From G963665405 sp963665405 (lineage in GTDB: Bacteria > Chloroflexota > Dehalococcoidia > Lucifugimonadales > G963665405): a DNA stretch of 64,000 bases. Shown here piece by piece: positions 29,501 to 37,189 of the stretch. Position numbers and translations under genes: made by a program. The stretch lies in contig CAXXUH010000003.1 of assembly GCA_963665405.2 (NCBI GenBank), forward strand, positions 496,001-560,000. Direction: 5' to 3'. Within the stretch, counting starts at the first letter, position 1. Every line of letters starts with the position of its first letter. Under the pieces are notes generated by a model. That model was not told the DNA's origin, ran no database searches, and worked only from the letters and a program-made list of their open reading frames with translations.

Positions 29501-31600
29501 GCACAGTTCACCGGCCAAAGGCTGATGGTCAGGTTCACGTTCGATTCAGTCAACCGATTCGCCAACGGCGGCCTCGGTTGGTTCCTGGACGACATCGTCA
29601 TCGCCGGTGCCGACACGCAGACCATACTGGTCAGCACGACGGCGATCACACCGGTGGTCGACAATGGCGTGACTTACTACCGCAGCTTCAGCACACCCTT
29701 CCCTCTGGCGGAGGGCCAGAACGTCGTCATCGTCTCGGCGACACAGAGCTACAGCCCGTTCCTGAGCGGCCAGGACAGCGTGTCGGGCTTCCTCGACACC
29801 ACGCCGCCGGCAGTGAGCCTCTTCGGAATTGGGGCCACGACCAACAACCTGGCACAGACGCTCAGCGGGACGGTGGATGACGAAACCTTCGTGTCTCTCG
29901 TCATCACACAGGTCGACACCTTCGGCTCGCGCGAGATCTTCAGCCTGGACACGCTTCCTCAGAATGGCGGCTTCTCGCTGCCCGTGGGCCTGGCGGAAGG
30001 GCTGAACACCTTCCAGGCGGTCGCCCTGGACGCCGGTAATGCGTCGAGTACGGCCAGCCTCGTGGTGATCGGCGACACCACGCCGCCCAGCATCAGCGAC
30101 GATGGAGCGATCTTCCCCGTCGGAGCGGTATCGGCCCGCGCCGGAGACGAGATCATCTTCCAGGTGACCGCCTCCGATGGCTCGGGTTCGGTCAGCGGTG
30201 TGGACAAGGTCGAGTTTGTCATCGACGGGGTCGTCCAGGATCGACTGCTGGGCGCCTCCGAGGTGCCGCTGATCATCAGGGACATGTTCGCCATCTCGGG
30301 CAACTTCGTCCTCTTCGCCGCGGTACCTCTAGGTGTGCCGCCCGGCCAGTTCTCGGTCACCGTCCGAGCGACGGACCTGGCGGGCAACTCGGCGGAGACG
30401 AACGTATCCGGGGATGTCACGGCGGCGCTGCGAGCGCAGAACATCTTCCTGTTCGACGGCGCCAACCTCGTGGGCATCAACCTCCAGGCCGTCGGCACGC
30501 TGACCTTCGATGTCGAAGACGTGCTCGCCCAGTCGCTTGACATGACGTTCCTTGACGGGACCTTCGTGGGGACCCTCGTCTCGGCGCTTGGCAGCACGAC
30601 GTCGACCGCACCCAGCGCCGACGGCATAACCGTGTTGGTCCAGGACAGCACCGGGTTCGCTACGGGCGATCGCGTGGCAATTGGCACCGGCGACACCAGT
30701 CTTGCCCAGGCCACCTCCGCCGGTGCGACGACGATTACGGTCGATTCGGTCAGCGGCTTCTCCGTGGGCCAGCTCATCGTCATCGACGGGGTCCAGGACG
30801 CCTTTGGGCTGGGATTCAAGTCCGGGTTCGAGACGAGCACGATCGCCAGCATCAACACGACCAGCAGCGCGATCACTCTCACTGCCGCGCTCACGAAGTC
30901 CCATGCGGCCGGTACGGGCGCGACGGGCATCGAGTACGGGCGGATCGAGTCCGTGTCCGGCAACGTGCTTACGCTGGCGGACGCCCTTACCGTGGCGACG
31001 CCCTCGGGCACCCCGGTGGCGGAGAAGCCGAAACTCGCGGACATCCTCCAGGCCATATTCCACTTCACTGGTGGACTGAGCGTGGGAGCCGGCTCGACCC
31101 AGGGCGTCTTCCAGCAGTTCATTCCGGGCGTCGGCGGCGACCTGACGATACTGAGGCAGGGCCTCGCCTACTGGTTCCTTGCGGATCAGACCGCCTTTGC
31201 CAAGTCGGCCCCGCTGCCGGGCTTCACCGAGGGACCCGTCATCCCGGTGACGATGCAGCTCGACGGTGTCTTCTTCGACGCGACCGGCAACCCGCCGTCG
31301 CTGCCGGCGACCATCACGTTGAGCAAGGCAGGCTGGCACCAGATCGCGCTGATCTCGGAGCAGAACCGCACCGTGGAACGAGGCGTCCGAGGTCTGATCG
31401 TCAGCGGCGCTCCGCAGTTTACCTTCCTGGTCGAGTTCCAGAAGTTCATCCAGTTCGACTCGACGGAAGCAGAGGTCGAGATCGTGGGCGGCGTCTTCAA
31501 CCCGCTGTTCCTCGGTGATCTGGCCAATCCTGGCGATCTGATGCAGATCGCGCGCGGCTTCTTCGTGTTCATGCAGGAGGCGGGCGTCCACGGACCGTAA
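23537..31600 (+). CDS. Giant exported beta-propeller-like repeat protein
   Basis: The 2,687-residue protein starts MNSRSLVYAGVLLLGLVITAVILN, a signal or anchor segment, and residues 1-145 are paralogous to the start of the protein at 21145 (including GTLPSGTLPGGTLPGTTIPG). Residues about 305-1735 hold six units of about 232 residues with LW.LVDG.PKDKILKVDP, FGTSGAVDAPS, DDLGGITNDGTNL and a vicinal FPCC pair, probably a series of propeller blades. Then follow a jelly-roll/MAM-like segment (about 1830-2040), Ig-like domains and a C-terminal globular part. There is no C-terminal TM helix or known sorting motif. A secreted adhesin or binding protein is inferred. Codon use and GC look like the neighbours. 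Confidence 0.8.
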   Translation: MNSRSLVYAGVLLLGLVITAVILNRSVVQGVVNSGDVDLSIGSSTYILGQPIDFNGIVDFADQEEATIHQVQLNVSGPQGMTVLLPVAAGTFDLSNQPGVTGSLIVTVTFTNVSAISVGTLPSGTLPGGTLPGTTIPGSGQFKGDAAGARITYLVTWTPTVFLDPAPVFTLVPQTETLFSIPTLTPPATTTGTVLPNTDLEFTIPVVGAPTGAALPAVGSTFTIPTVSISTNATTTVPDLPDTKFQTTTPSGATGGFNIPSYAVASAPSGVQSFPDSTFAFAIPTTTLATPPTGVPVLPELAEHFTITGSSTPRGLGSDGTDFWVISDNTGSGGVDEILRFTSSGVATGTAIVAPSSDLEGIAFLNDSLWVVENRFRCFDLIDSTRCDREHRIFKIDPDSPPAGSTEADWASLTTLNATDTFEQIGGITAEGGGTTGSLWLATKGGFKFYNISQTGSEVNSPFTDSFVAGMDGLAVSGDFLYTSKGSTITQWTKTGEQVQQFAAVVDGTTTPIGGIRGMTFKPVSSKQVLFVGSSDGKVYKGFFVESVTTDPVGITISPSTASVGRALWIVVDGNPKDKILKVDADTGSVITTFGTSGAADAPSKNIQGVTFLGGFLWLVANEDFERYLYKVNPANGALVSSFILGNTADIFDDLGGITNDGTNLIVHTRSFFNTVYVLDTTGQRTGASEAFPCCPSYNGARGLAYNSGRGQFFAGRDGTVGIYDSSLSFIREQMVTQSSSPISGIKGLAFDGDLLYIAHGSTGTITKSFLATTVTTKPKGIAFTSASTTPGKALWILVDGDPKDKLLKVDPDTGDLNTSFGTSGAVDAPSDRTEGITFLDTGDPTTSFLWIIANEGSAPKLYKINATTGALVTTFNLESTANIFDDLGGITNDGTNLIVHTRTFNDVIVLDPANGFEVERSFPCCANSGVFGATALTRHAGRGQFFAAKNDKLLTMDSARQLIEREQTVTLDGGSITGNIEGLAFDQDVLYVAQIDGSTGKVSIGALRVTATISPRGLAFSPEGSSLIGSPIGKALWVLVDGDPKDKILKIDPATNQLITAFGTSGAVDAPSSRTEGMTFLDGFLWIIANDNFERKLYKVRATNGTIAATFNLSGFPNGFIFDDMGGITNDGTNLLITVLPFNDVVIVDTSGQLVERKFTCCPITQGSRGAAYRTSKSQLFMAKGGTVMQADASGFEIQVVREFNTSLTGIQGLTFNGETLYVAHDGTGEISTTAVPSDVTNRPRGLTYDPNANELYILVDGAGKAKDHIVVVRPTATSTVNVLRDFPAPDNDTDGITFLGGSLYVAVRDQDNCCPPPTIVELNSQTGATINTLDVGQVLFDKITGLNNDGTSLIALPEFGGGQAIYIDPSDGSEVDRVFFFDPDDPGFFEERYDGLAFLTTTKNFFPVKDSTVFQFDEEGQKHAEFTIVTSGVDDIAGSVFVGQVLYVAEANGSTIRSARIPQAATVITNNPRGMATDGQTLFILVDATPKDKIMKLATTSTPITLDTSFGSAGAVDAPGKEAEGLAFHNGSLWVVTNEVRTFEIDGPFGPTFIKGVFPGLHRLDAMTGAELERFPISVIPQSFEELPILTDPIGSLASDGQFLYLGTKGDIGIEGVWYVFDPADPFAPVQRIDEISGSLPFLEGFEAMDMTIGAVFPANRELLATGRAGGAQADKLARLNKDTGEMFQQFDLTGSGPKDIMGLAYINRTLFLADNVSNTILGTALPENTVELTIAGSYTGQLTVDASPDTVDTVAVSSAVRAFSIGRNSQVAVQLTSPVDGFVVTTATTTISGRLSDPSILTTTVGIQLPFVEIVSDDVDPVDSLAVWDIGVITGGSAGWHVACTGDASFLADKAVSVPCAWRYSRPGAGNFDLGSRTAGTLTTQSPFGVSSNTDLSFQIWYDTQADPDNDLKLIEIAVVTKDAADNDIVGPFQALRQIVGPGFGGNPPPAGSHPSFAFIQVEQSRFRLESGSPVADFVPIQIPLAQFTGQRLMVRFTFDSVNRFANGGLGWFLDDIVIAGADTQTILVSTTAITPVVDNGVTYYRSFSTPFPLAEGQNVVIVSATQSYSPFLSGQDSVSGFLDTTPPAVSLFGIGATTNNLAQTLSGTVDDETFVSLVITQVDTFGSREIFSLDTLPQNGGFSLPVGLAEGLNTFQAVALDAGNASSTASLVVIGDTTPPSISDDGAIFPVGAVSARAGDEIIFQVTASDGSGSVSGVDKVEFVIDGVVQDRLLGASEVPLIIRDMFAISGNFVLFAAVPLGVPPGQFSVTVRATDLAGNSAETNVSGDVTAALRAQNIFLFDGANLVGINLQAVGTLTFDVEDVLAQSLDMTFLDGTFVGTLVSALGSTTSTAPSADGITVLVQDSTGFATGDRVAIGTGDTSLAQATSAGATTITVDSVSGFSVGQLIVIDGVQDAFGLGFKSGFETSTIASINTTSSAITLTAALTKSHAAGTGATGIEYGRIESVSGNVLTLADALTVATPSGTPVAEKPKLADILQAIFHFTGGLSVGAGSTQGVFQQFIPGVGGDLTILRQGLAYWFLADQTAFAKSAPLPGFTEGPVIPVTMQLDGVFFDATGNPPSLPATITLSKAGWHQIALISEQNRTVERGVRGLIVSGAPQFTFLVEFQKFIQFDSTEAEVEIVGGVFNPLFLGDLANPGDLMQIARGFFVFMQEAGVHGP
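24440..28740 (+). repeat. Six intragenic repeats of about 700 bp in the giant gene
   Basis: Units begin near 24460, 25160, 25860, 26560, 27250 and 27930. Units 2 to 4 are most alike at the DNA level: both 25490-25550 and 26190-26245 read GACGACCTGGG-GGCATCACG and AACGACGGCACTAACCTGAT. The outer units are more diverged. The regular spacing points to duplication of a whole domain, followed by drift. Confidence 0.8.
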
Positions 31601-31671
31601 AGGTCCGGCCAGGGACTCGGGCGAACAGGACGAGCCGCGGTCGGAGTCCGGCGCCCGAGGATGAAAAAGAA

Positions 31672-31708
31672 GGGGAGTGCAGAAAGGATTCGTCCATCTG
31701 CACTCCCC
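31672..31708 (-). terminator. Perfect 12-bp hairpin after the giant gene
   Basis: GGGGAGTGCAGA (31672-31683) pairs with TCTGCACTCCCC (31697-31708) around a 13-base loop. On the minus strand the stem is followed by TTCTTTTTC, so it looks like a terminator in that direction, although no minus-strand gene is seen nearby. The lead-in GATGAAAAAGAAGGGGAGTG resembles the start of the family A repeat at 36072, so it may be an offshoot of that family. Confidence 0.5.
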
Positions 31709-31883
31709 TCAGGGAAGATTCCTGAGTCCAGAGCCGGCAACGAAGGACCTCCTTCGGGCGATTCCCCTCGTAAGGACGTAGCTCAGCCAGCGGGGCCTTC
31801 CCGCTTCCCGATGCGACAGTCTCAGGATGAAACGGGGAGCAGCGGCGAAGATCGGAGCAAGAAAAATCTTGGGAAGGACCCCC

Positions 31884-33440
31884 TTGACTGACAAGATGAC
31901 TCGCTGGGTACCCCTTATGGCCGCGCTGGCCGTCGCATTCAGCTATCTCGTGCTCGCCAGCCGCCCGACACAGGCGGTACCACTGCCGCCCCACGTCTTC
32001 TACGGTACGGTCACCGTCGGGGGTGTTGGCGCCCCTGACGGGACAGTCATCCGGGCCGTCATCGCCGCCGCGAGCTGCGACCCGGCCGACTGCAACTTCG
32101 CCTTCTCCAGCACCGGCGATCACATTCCTCGGACCGTCGACGGAACCTATGGATTCGACAGCAACACCTTCCAGGTCCTGGCGGACGACACAGACACGAC
32201 GGACGTCAAAGAGGGTGGACTGAACGGGGAGACGATCCAGTTCTTTGTCGGGACGTCGACGGAGGTAGCAGGGACCGCCATCTTCTCGAGCGGTGCTACA
32301 GAGCTCAACCTCTCCGTCTCGTCCCTTCCGCCGCCACCGCCACCGCCACCGCCGCCACCGCCTCCGCCGGGTGAGGAGGATACGCCGACTCCGACTCCCA
32401 CGCCGACCGAGACGCCGACCGAGACCCCGAGCCCTACTCCGACGGCGACCCCGGTTCCCGTTCCCGTCGAGGAGGTGGTCGAGACCGACGAGGAGGGCGT
32501 CGTCCAGGAGCCGGTCGAGCTGATGAGCTCCGACGGCGAAACGACGGTCGAGGTGACCGCTGGGACTGTGGCACTCGATGCCGAGGGCGAGCCTCTGGAG
32601 GCGATCACGATCGAGCCGATGGCCGAGATGCCGCCGGCGCCCGCGGCGCAGCGAGTCATCGGGTTCGCCTACGACCTGGGTCCGGACGGCGCCACATTTG
32701 ACCCGCCAATCACGGTCACGTTCTCCTACGATCGGACTCTTCTGCCGCCGGGCGCCAACGAGGAGAAGCTCGTCATCGCTTTCTATCGCACCGGCTCTCA
32801 GGTGTGGGAGTCGCTGACGAACATCGTCGTCGACACCGAGACCCAGACGATCACAGCCGAGATCAGCCACTTCACGCTGTTCGCCGTCCTGGTGGAGGCT
32901 GAGCCACCGGCTCCCGCTCCGACGCCGACGCCGACTCAAGTGCCGCTGGCATCGCCGACCCCGACGCGCACCGCGACGCCGACGCTCACCGCGGTCCCGG
33001 CCACACCTACGCCTGTCGCGCCGACGGCGACACCTACAGCGACCCCGTCGGCTGTCGGCCCGACTCCTGTAAGTCCGACCGCGACGCCGATATTGACGAC
33101 GCCTACCCGGACCTCGACGCCGACCCCGACGCCGGTGCGTCCTTCGCCGACACCCGCCGTGCAGACCCCGACTGCCACGCCGGTCCCCGCCGCGGCCACT
33201 CGGACCGCGACCGCGACGGCCACGGCCGTCCAACCGACCGCTACCTCGACGCCGGCACCTGAGGTCGTCGAAGAGGACGGGGGCCTCCCGATCGCGGCGT
33301 TCATAGGAATCGCCGTGGGCGGACTGGCAATTCTCGCGCTCATAGCCGTCGGAGGGTTCCTCTGGTGGCGACAGAGGCGAACGCCACCCGGTCCTCCTCC
33401 GGCGACGCCACCCGGCTACCGAAGCGGCTTCTCCGACTAA
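31884..33440 (+). CDS. Secreted, C-terminally membrane-anchored Pro/Thr-rich protein with PPGYR tail
   Basis: TTG at 31884 is preferred because GGAAGGA lies five bases before it; ATG at 31896 is the alternative. The 518-residue product has a signal peptide (LMAALAVAFSYLVLASRPTQA), a beta-rich N-domain with two Cys (AASCDPADC), a poly-Pro run and TPTPT linker, the GATFDPPITVTFSYDRTLLPP...SHFTLFAVL domain also present at 21145, and a second longer Thr/Pro linker. A TM helix (about 470-492) leads to the tail PPGPPPATPPGYRSGFSD. The shared C-terminal domain, helix and tail with the gene at 21145 mark a local family of surface proteins. Function is unknown. Confidence 0.77.
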   Translation: MTDKMTRWVPLMAALAVAFSYLVLASRPTQAVPLPPHVFYGTVTVGGVGAPDGTVIRAVIAAASCDPADCNFAFSSTGDHIPRTVDGTYGFDSNTFQVLADDTDTTDVKEGGLNGETIQFFVGTSTEVAGTAIFSSGATELNLSVSSLPPPPPPPPPPPPPPGEEDTPTPTPTPTETPTETPSPTPTATPVPVPVEEVVETDEEGVVQEPVELMSSDGETTVEVTAGTVALDAEGEPLEAITIEPMAEMPPAPAAQRVIGFAYDLGPDGATFDPPITVTFSYDRTLLPPGANEEKLVIAFYRTGSQVWESLTNIVVDTETQTITAEISHFTLFAVLVEAEPPAPAPTPTPTQVPLASPTPTRTATPTLTAVPATPTPVAPTATPTATPSAVGPTPVSPTATPILTTPTRTSTPTPTPVRPSPTPAVQTPTATPVPAAATRTATATATAVQPTATSTPAPEVVEEDGGLPIAAFIGIAVGGLAILALIAVGGFLWWRQRRTPPGPPPATPPGYRSGFSD

Positions 33441-33896
33441 GCGCCTCTGAGAAGCGGAATGCACGGCGGCTCAGGCCGTCTGCACTCCGCGCCGTCTGTT
33501 CGGCTGTCCGTGCCGACCGGGGGCCGTTCGGCCCTGGAGTGACAATGTCCTCGTTTCTCCATTGCGCTGGCGGTCCAACGCGAGAATAGATGCTCCATTC
33601 CATGCCCTAGACCTGTTCCCGGGTGATTTCACCGCGATGGCGACCTGCCTTAAGTACCAAGATCCGGCTGTCTGTGACTAAAAAGGGAGCTCTGACGAAC
33701 CGAGGCCGGGTGCGGGACCTGCCGCTCTGCCATGCTGGCGACCGGCACTCTTGTCGTCGAAACGGTGGAAGGTGCCGACCCAGTCGATTGACGTTAGCCG
33801 GGCCATTCTAATAACATTGTTCTCAGTAAGCGGCAGCGCTGTCTGTTGCCGGTAATGGTGCCGCTAGGACCGGCGCCGGCTGCGAGGTTGGCTTCG
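33441..33896. other. Intergenic stretch with a hairpin
   Basis: A hairpin of the form GCGGAATGCACGGC / GCCGTCTGCACTCCGC lies at about 33455-33492, just after the preceding stop, without a T-tract. The rest shows no gene, RNA or repeat that I can support; the short frame at 33623-33811 has no features. Confidence 0.4.
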
Positions 33897-34362
33897 ATGT
33901 TTGCCGGCACATGGACGAGAGTCGTGCTCCTTACGGCGGGTCTGGGGATCGCGCTAATCGCAGTGCTAGTGGTGATTGGCGGGCGAGATGCCTCGGCGGA
34001 ACCCGGTGCTGGGGATAGGTCAAGTGCTCCCCGGGCAGGAGGAGATTCGGCTGCCGAGATCTACGAAGCCAGATGGAATGCCCTGGACCTGCCGTGGTGT
34101 CCAGACCACATATACGGTCGACGGCTGGGAGGTGGCGAGTCAACAACTGCAACACCTACACCGGCTCCAACACCTATAGCGGACGTGGCTCTGGCGGAAG
34201 GCAAGTGCAAGGTGAGGCTCGACTTCAGTCGACCGGACGGGGGAGGGGTCACTGGTCCTGCGTCTCGACGAGGAGCTGAGAAGCGTCCACTACCTGACCG
34301 ATGACAACTGGCTAGCTAGGCTCCGCATCTCGCTCCGACACGCTAGCGACCGAAGCCCTTGA
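33897..34362 (+). pseudogene. Probable frameshifted gene for a small membrane-anchored protein
   Basis: From ATG 33897 (GAGG nine bases upstream) the frame encodes a TM segment (VVLLTAGLGIALIAVLVVIGG), a polar region, the linker TATPTPAPTP and VALAEGKCKVRLDFSRPDGGG. The annotated frame then turns to Arg-rich nonsense and stops at 34304. A shift near 34240-34250 restores protein-like sequence, SLVLRLDEELRSVHYLTDDN, running to a stop at 34360-34362. This suggests a one-base indel, in the genome or in the assembly. Function is unknown; it may be a fourth member of the surface-protein block. Confidence 0.45.
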
Positions 34363-34613
34363 CATCGCCCAAACATGCGTGCTCTTCTGTTCTCGGCAAT
34401 CGGCTTACACCCTTACCTGTACGTGCTGCGAGTCTGGCCGGGGCGCTGACCGCTCCGGTAGCACGGCCCTTCTGCCCGCCGCCAGCCTGGACTTGCGGAC
34501 CCTTCCGTCCGCGGCTATGATTTGCACACTCCGTACCGGCGGCGGCCGGGCGCGCGAAAGAGGCGAAGTCCGAAGCGATGCAACCAGGTGAAGAGCGATA
34601 GAGGAGGCTCCGG

Positions 34614-36053
34614 ATGAGAGAGTACGAGAACTTCATCAACGGCCGGTTCGATGGCTCGAAGCAGACTCAGAGAATCCCGGTCATGAATCCGTCGACCGGC
34701 GCCACGATCGGCTCGGTGCCGGAGAGCAGCCCGGACGACGTAGCCCGCGCCATCGAAGCCGCCCGCGCGGCCCAGCCGGCGTGGGGCAAGGAGCCGGCGA
34801 TCTCCCGAGCCCAGCAGCTACGGAGTATCTCGGCTCTGGTGCGCGAGAATGCCGACATGCTCGCTCGCGTGATCACCGAGGAGGGCGGGAAGGTCCTGAG
34901 CCTCGCCGAGGTGGAGGTGGCCTTCACGGCCGACTACATCGACTACATGTCCGAGTGGGCACGCCGGATCGAGGGCGAGATCATCCAGAGCGACCGCCCG
35001 AACGAGAACATCTTCCTGTTTCGGCAGCCGCTTGGAGTCGTCGGAGGCATCCTGCCCTGGAACTTCCCGTTCTTCCTGATCGCCAGAAAGATGGCGCCGG
35101 CGCTCGTATGCGGGAACACCATCGTCATCAAGCCCAGCGAGGAGACTCCGAACAACGCGTTCGAGTTCGCCAAGCTCGTCGAGCAGTCCGGCCTGCCAGC
35201 GGGGGTCTTCAACCTTGTCTCAGGCCGGGGGAAGAGCGCGGGTCAGCAGCTCGCGGGCAGCCCCGCCATCGACATGATCAGCTTCACGGGTAGCGTCGAG
35301 ACCGGATCGGTCATCATGAGCGCGGCCGCCAAGAACATCACCAAGGTCAACCTGGAGCTGGGTGGCAAGGCGCCGGCGCTGGTGCTCGGCGACGCCGACC
35401 TGGACATGGCCGCCACGGCGGTGAAGAGCTCGCGGCTGATCAACAGCGGCCAGGTCTGCAACTGCGCCGAGCGGATCTACGTGCAGGAGAGCGTCGCCGA
35501 CGAGTTCACTGAGAAGCTGGTCGCGACGATGAAGGACGGGACCTACGGCGACCCGATCGCCAATCCGACGGCCGACATGGGTCCGCTGATCAACGAGGCG
35601 GGATTCAACAAGGTCGACAGGCTGGTGAAGAGTGCCGTTACCGCCGGGGCCGAGGTGCTGACCGGCGGCAGGCGGGCCGATTTGGACGGCGGGTACTACT
35701 ACGAGCCCACCGTGATCGCGAACTGCAGACAGGACATGGAGATCATCCGGAAGGAGACGTTCGGTCCGGTCGCACCGATTGTGACCTTCCACGATCTGGA
35801 CGAGGGGATCGCCTTCGCCAACGACTCGGAGTACGGCCTGACCTCTTCGATCTACACCAGGGACCTCAACACCGCGATGCGGGCTGCCAACGAGATCCGG
35901 TTCGGGGAGACGTACATCAACCGCGAGAACTTCGAGGCCATACAGGCGTTCCATGCGGGCTGGCGCAAGTCCGGAATCGGCGGGGCCGACGGCCGGCACG
36001 GACTCTACGAGAACCTCCAGACGCACGTCGTATACATCCAGCGCGACTCTTAG
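34614..36053 (+). CDS. aldA: Aldehyde dehydrogenase, AldA (lactaldehyde/glycolaldehyde) type
   Basis: The 479-residue NAD(P)-dependent aldehyde dehydrogenase has PWNFP (Asn150), the general-base Glu in LELGGK (about 248) and the nucleophile in SGQVCNCAER (Cys about 282). The C-terminal NRENFEAIQAFHAGWRKSG and GGADGRHGLYE segments match E. coli AldA closely, so lactaldehyde, glycolaldehyde or a related small aldehyde is the likely substrate. GGAGG lies upstream of the ATG. It is a single-gene unit followed by a family A repeat. Such enzymes would fit downstream of the oxygenases and hydrolases seen elsewhere in the window. Confidence 0.92.
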   Translation: MREYENFINGRFDGSKQTQRIPVMNPSTGATIGSVPESSPDDVARAIEAARAAQPAWGKEPAISRAQQLRSISALVRENADMLARVITEEGGKVLSLAEVEVAFTADYIDYMSEWARRIEGEIIQSDRPNENIFLFRQPLGVVGGILPWNFPFFLIARKMAPALVCGNTIVIKPSEETPNNAFEFAKLVEQSGLPAGVFNLVSGRGKSAGQQLAGSPAIDMISFTGSVETGSVIMSAAAKNITKVNLELGGKAPALVLGDADLDMAATAVKSSRLINSGQVCNCAERIYVQESVADEFTEKLVATMKDGTYGDPIANPTADMGPLINEAGFNKVDRLVKSAVTAGAEVLTGGRRADLDGGYYYEPTVIANCRQDMEIIRKETFGPVAPIVTFHDLDEGIAFANDSEYGLTSSIYTRDLNTAMRAANEIRFGETYINRENFEAIQAFHAGWRKSGIGGADGRHGLYENLQTHVVYIQRDS

Positions 36054-36071
36054 GTTCGGCCGACCGCTTGA

Positions 36072-36170
36072 AGGATGAAGAAAGGGGAGTCCAGAGGGGC
36101 GAGCCCCTTTGGCGGTCCTTCCGCGGAAGGATGAGGGTGTCCCTCAGAAATCATTCTTGCCCGGGGGGGC
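36072..36170 (+). repeat. REP-like intergenic repeat, family A, copy 4
   Basis: It begins GATGAAGAAAGGGGAGTCCAGAGGGG, contains a GGGGC/GCCCC hairpin, the palindrome CCTTCCGCGGAAGG and ATGAGGGTGTCCCTCAG, and ends near a C/G run. It shares the palindrome block with the copy at 7612-7715. It lies about 20 bases after the aldA stop. Confidence 0.75.
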
Positions 36171-36326
36171 GGGGGCGACCGGTGACGGCGTTTCTGGGCG
36201 GCGATCAGAAGGGGCCCAGAACCGGTCATCTCACGTCGCTCCATGAGAAGGTACCTGGACAGGGCCGCCAGAGACCTCCGCGGAGGGCCCTGAGCATTTG
36301 GTCCCTGTCACATTCCAATAGGGCTG

Positions 36327-37139
36327 CTAGACTGGTCCGACGTTTATGACCCAGACGTTAGTCGCCTCGGACTTGCCCTTCAACTCTAGCCTGCGCTTCT
36401 CTAATCCAGTGATGTCGAGGTTTGCAAGCCTGGAGCTCTCCTCGCTTACTAGGATCTCGCCCACTCCCGCAACAGAAGCCAGCCGAGCGGCGACGTTGAC
36501 ATTGTCCCCAAGGACCGTGATGTCGCTGATGCCCTCCGGGGAGCCCACTGCACCCATGTAAGCCTGCCCCGTGTGGACGCCAACCCCCACCGGGATCCAG
36601 GGACCGTCAGGGGCACCATGGTCTGTCACCCGGAGGATCTGGCGGGCCGCTTCAATCGATTTGCCCGCGTGTTCGGCACCTGCCATGCTTGGGATGAACA
36701 TCGCCGCGACCTCATCTCCGATCAGCTTGTCAATGAACGCATCGCCCTTGATCAGCACGTCGGTCGCGGCCTTGTAGAAACGATTAATGAGTTGGCTGAA
36801 CTCGGGGTTGCTCATCCCCTCCGCCAAGTTGGTTGAGCCACGTACATCTGCAAACAGGAGGGACATCTCTAAGTCTGCTCCGAACTCTGTTCTTCTTATG
36901 TAGTCGAAGCAGCTGTTACAGAAGCGGGGGTTGTAGTTGGAGGGACGCTTGTTGAGGGCGAGGCTTGAAACACGTCCGCCAATGCCTCCGAATGGCGCGT
37001 TGCAAAATTTACAACGAGGATCTCTGGGGATCCGCCTCATGAGGGAGCGTAATCGCCCCTCGACTCGGAGGCCAGAGGCCAGGTACGCTTCGAGCCTCTT
37101 CCTCTCGTTTGCGCGCTCGTCGCTCGGCTCGCTGCCCAT
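36327..37139 (-). CDS. Class III adenylate/guanylate cyclase with N-terminal zinc-finger-like module
   Basis: ATG 37139 is preferred (AGGGTG upstream) over TTG 37175. The product of 270 residues carries CKFCNAPFGGIGG and RFCNSCFDYI, two CxxC pairs that can bind one zinc. The class III cyclase domain follows: LLFADVRGSTNLAE (first metal Asp), DKLIGDEVAAMF (second Asp and the base-recognition Lys) and NVAARL (transition-state Asn and Arg). Asp-to-base specificity cannot be fixed. It is cytosolic, with no membrane segment or other sensor, so the zinc module may sense metal or redox state. It is a lone minus-strand gene. Confidence 0.86.
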   Translation of the reverse strand: MGSEPSDERANERKRLEAYLASGLRVEGRLRSLMRRIPRDPRCKFCNAPFGGIGGRVSSLALNKRPSNYNPRFCNSCFDYIRRTEFGADLEMSLLFADVRGSTNLAEGMSNPEFSQLINRFYKAATDVLIKGDAFIDKLIGDEVAAMFIPSMAGAEHAGKSIEAARQILRVTDHGAPDGPWIPVGVGVHTGQAYMGAVGSPEGISDITVLGDNVNVAARLASVAGVGEILVSEESSRLANLDITGLEKRRLELKGKSEATNVWVINVGPV

Positions 37140-37189
37140 GGTCAACACCCTGATGCGAATGGCCTGGGTTGTCAAGTAACGGGAAGTCC

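Noticed and set aside
31661..31891. 76-codon frame after the giant gene
   Set aside because: It spans the 31672 hairpin and repeat-like sequence, has no ribosome site and overlaps the next gene's leader.
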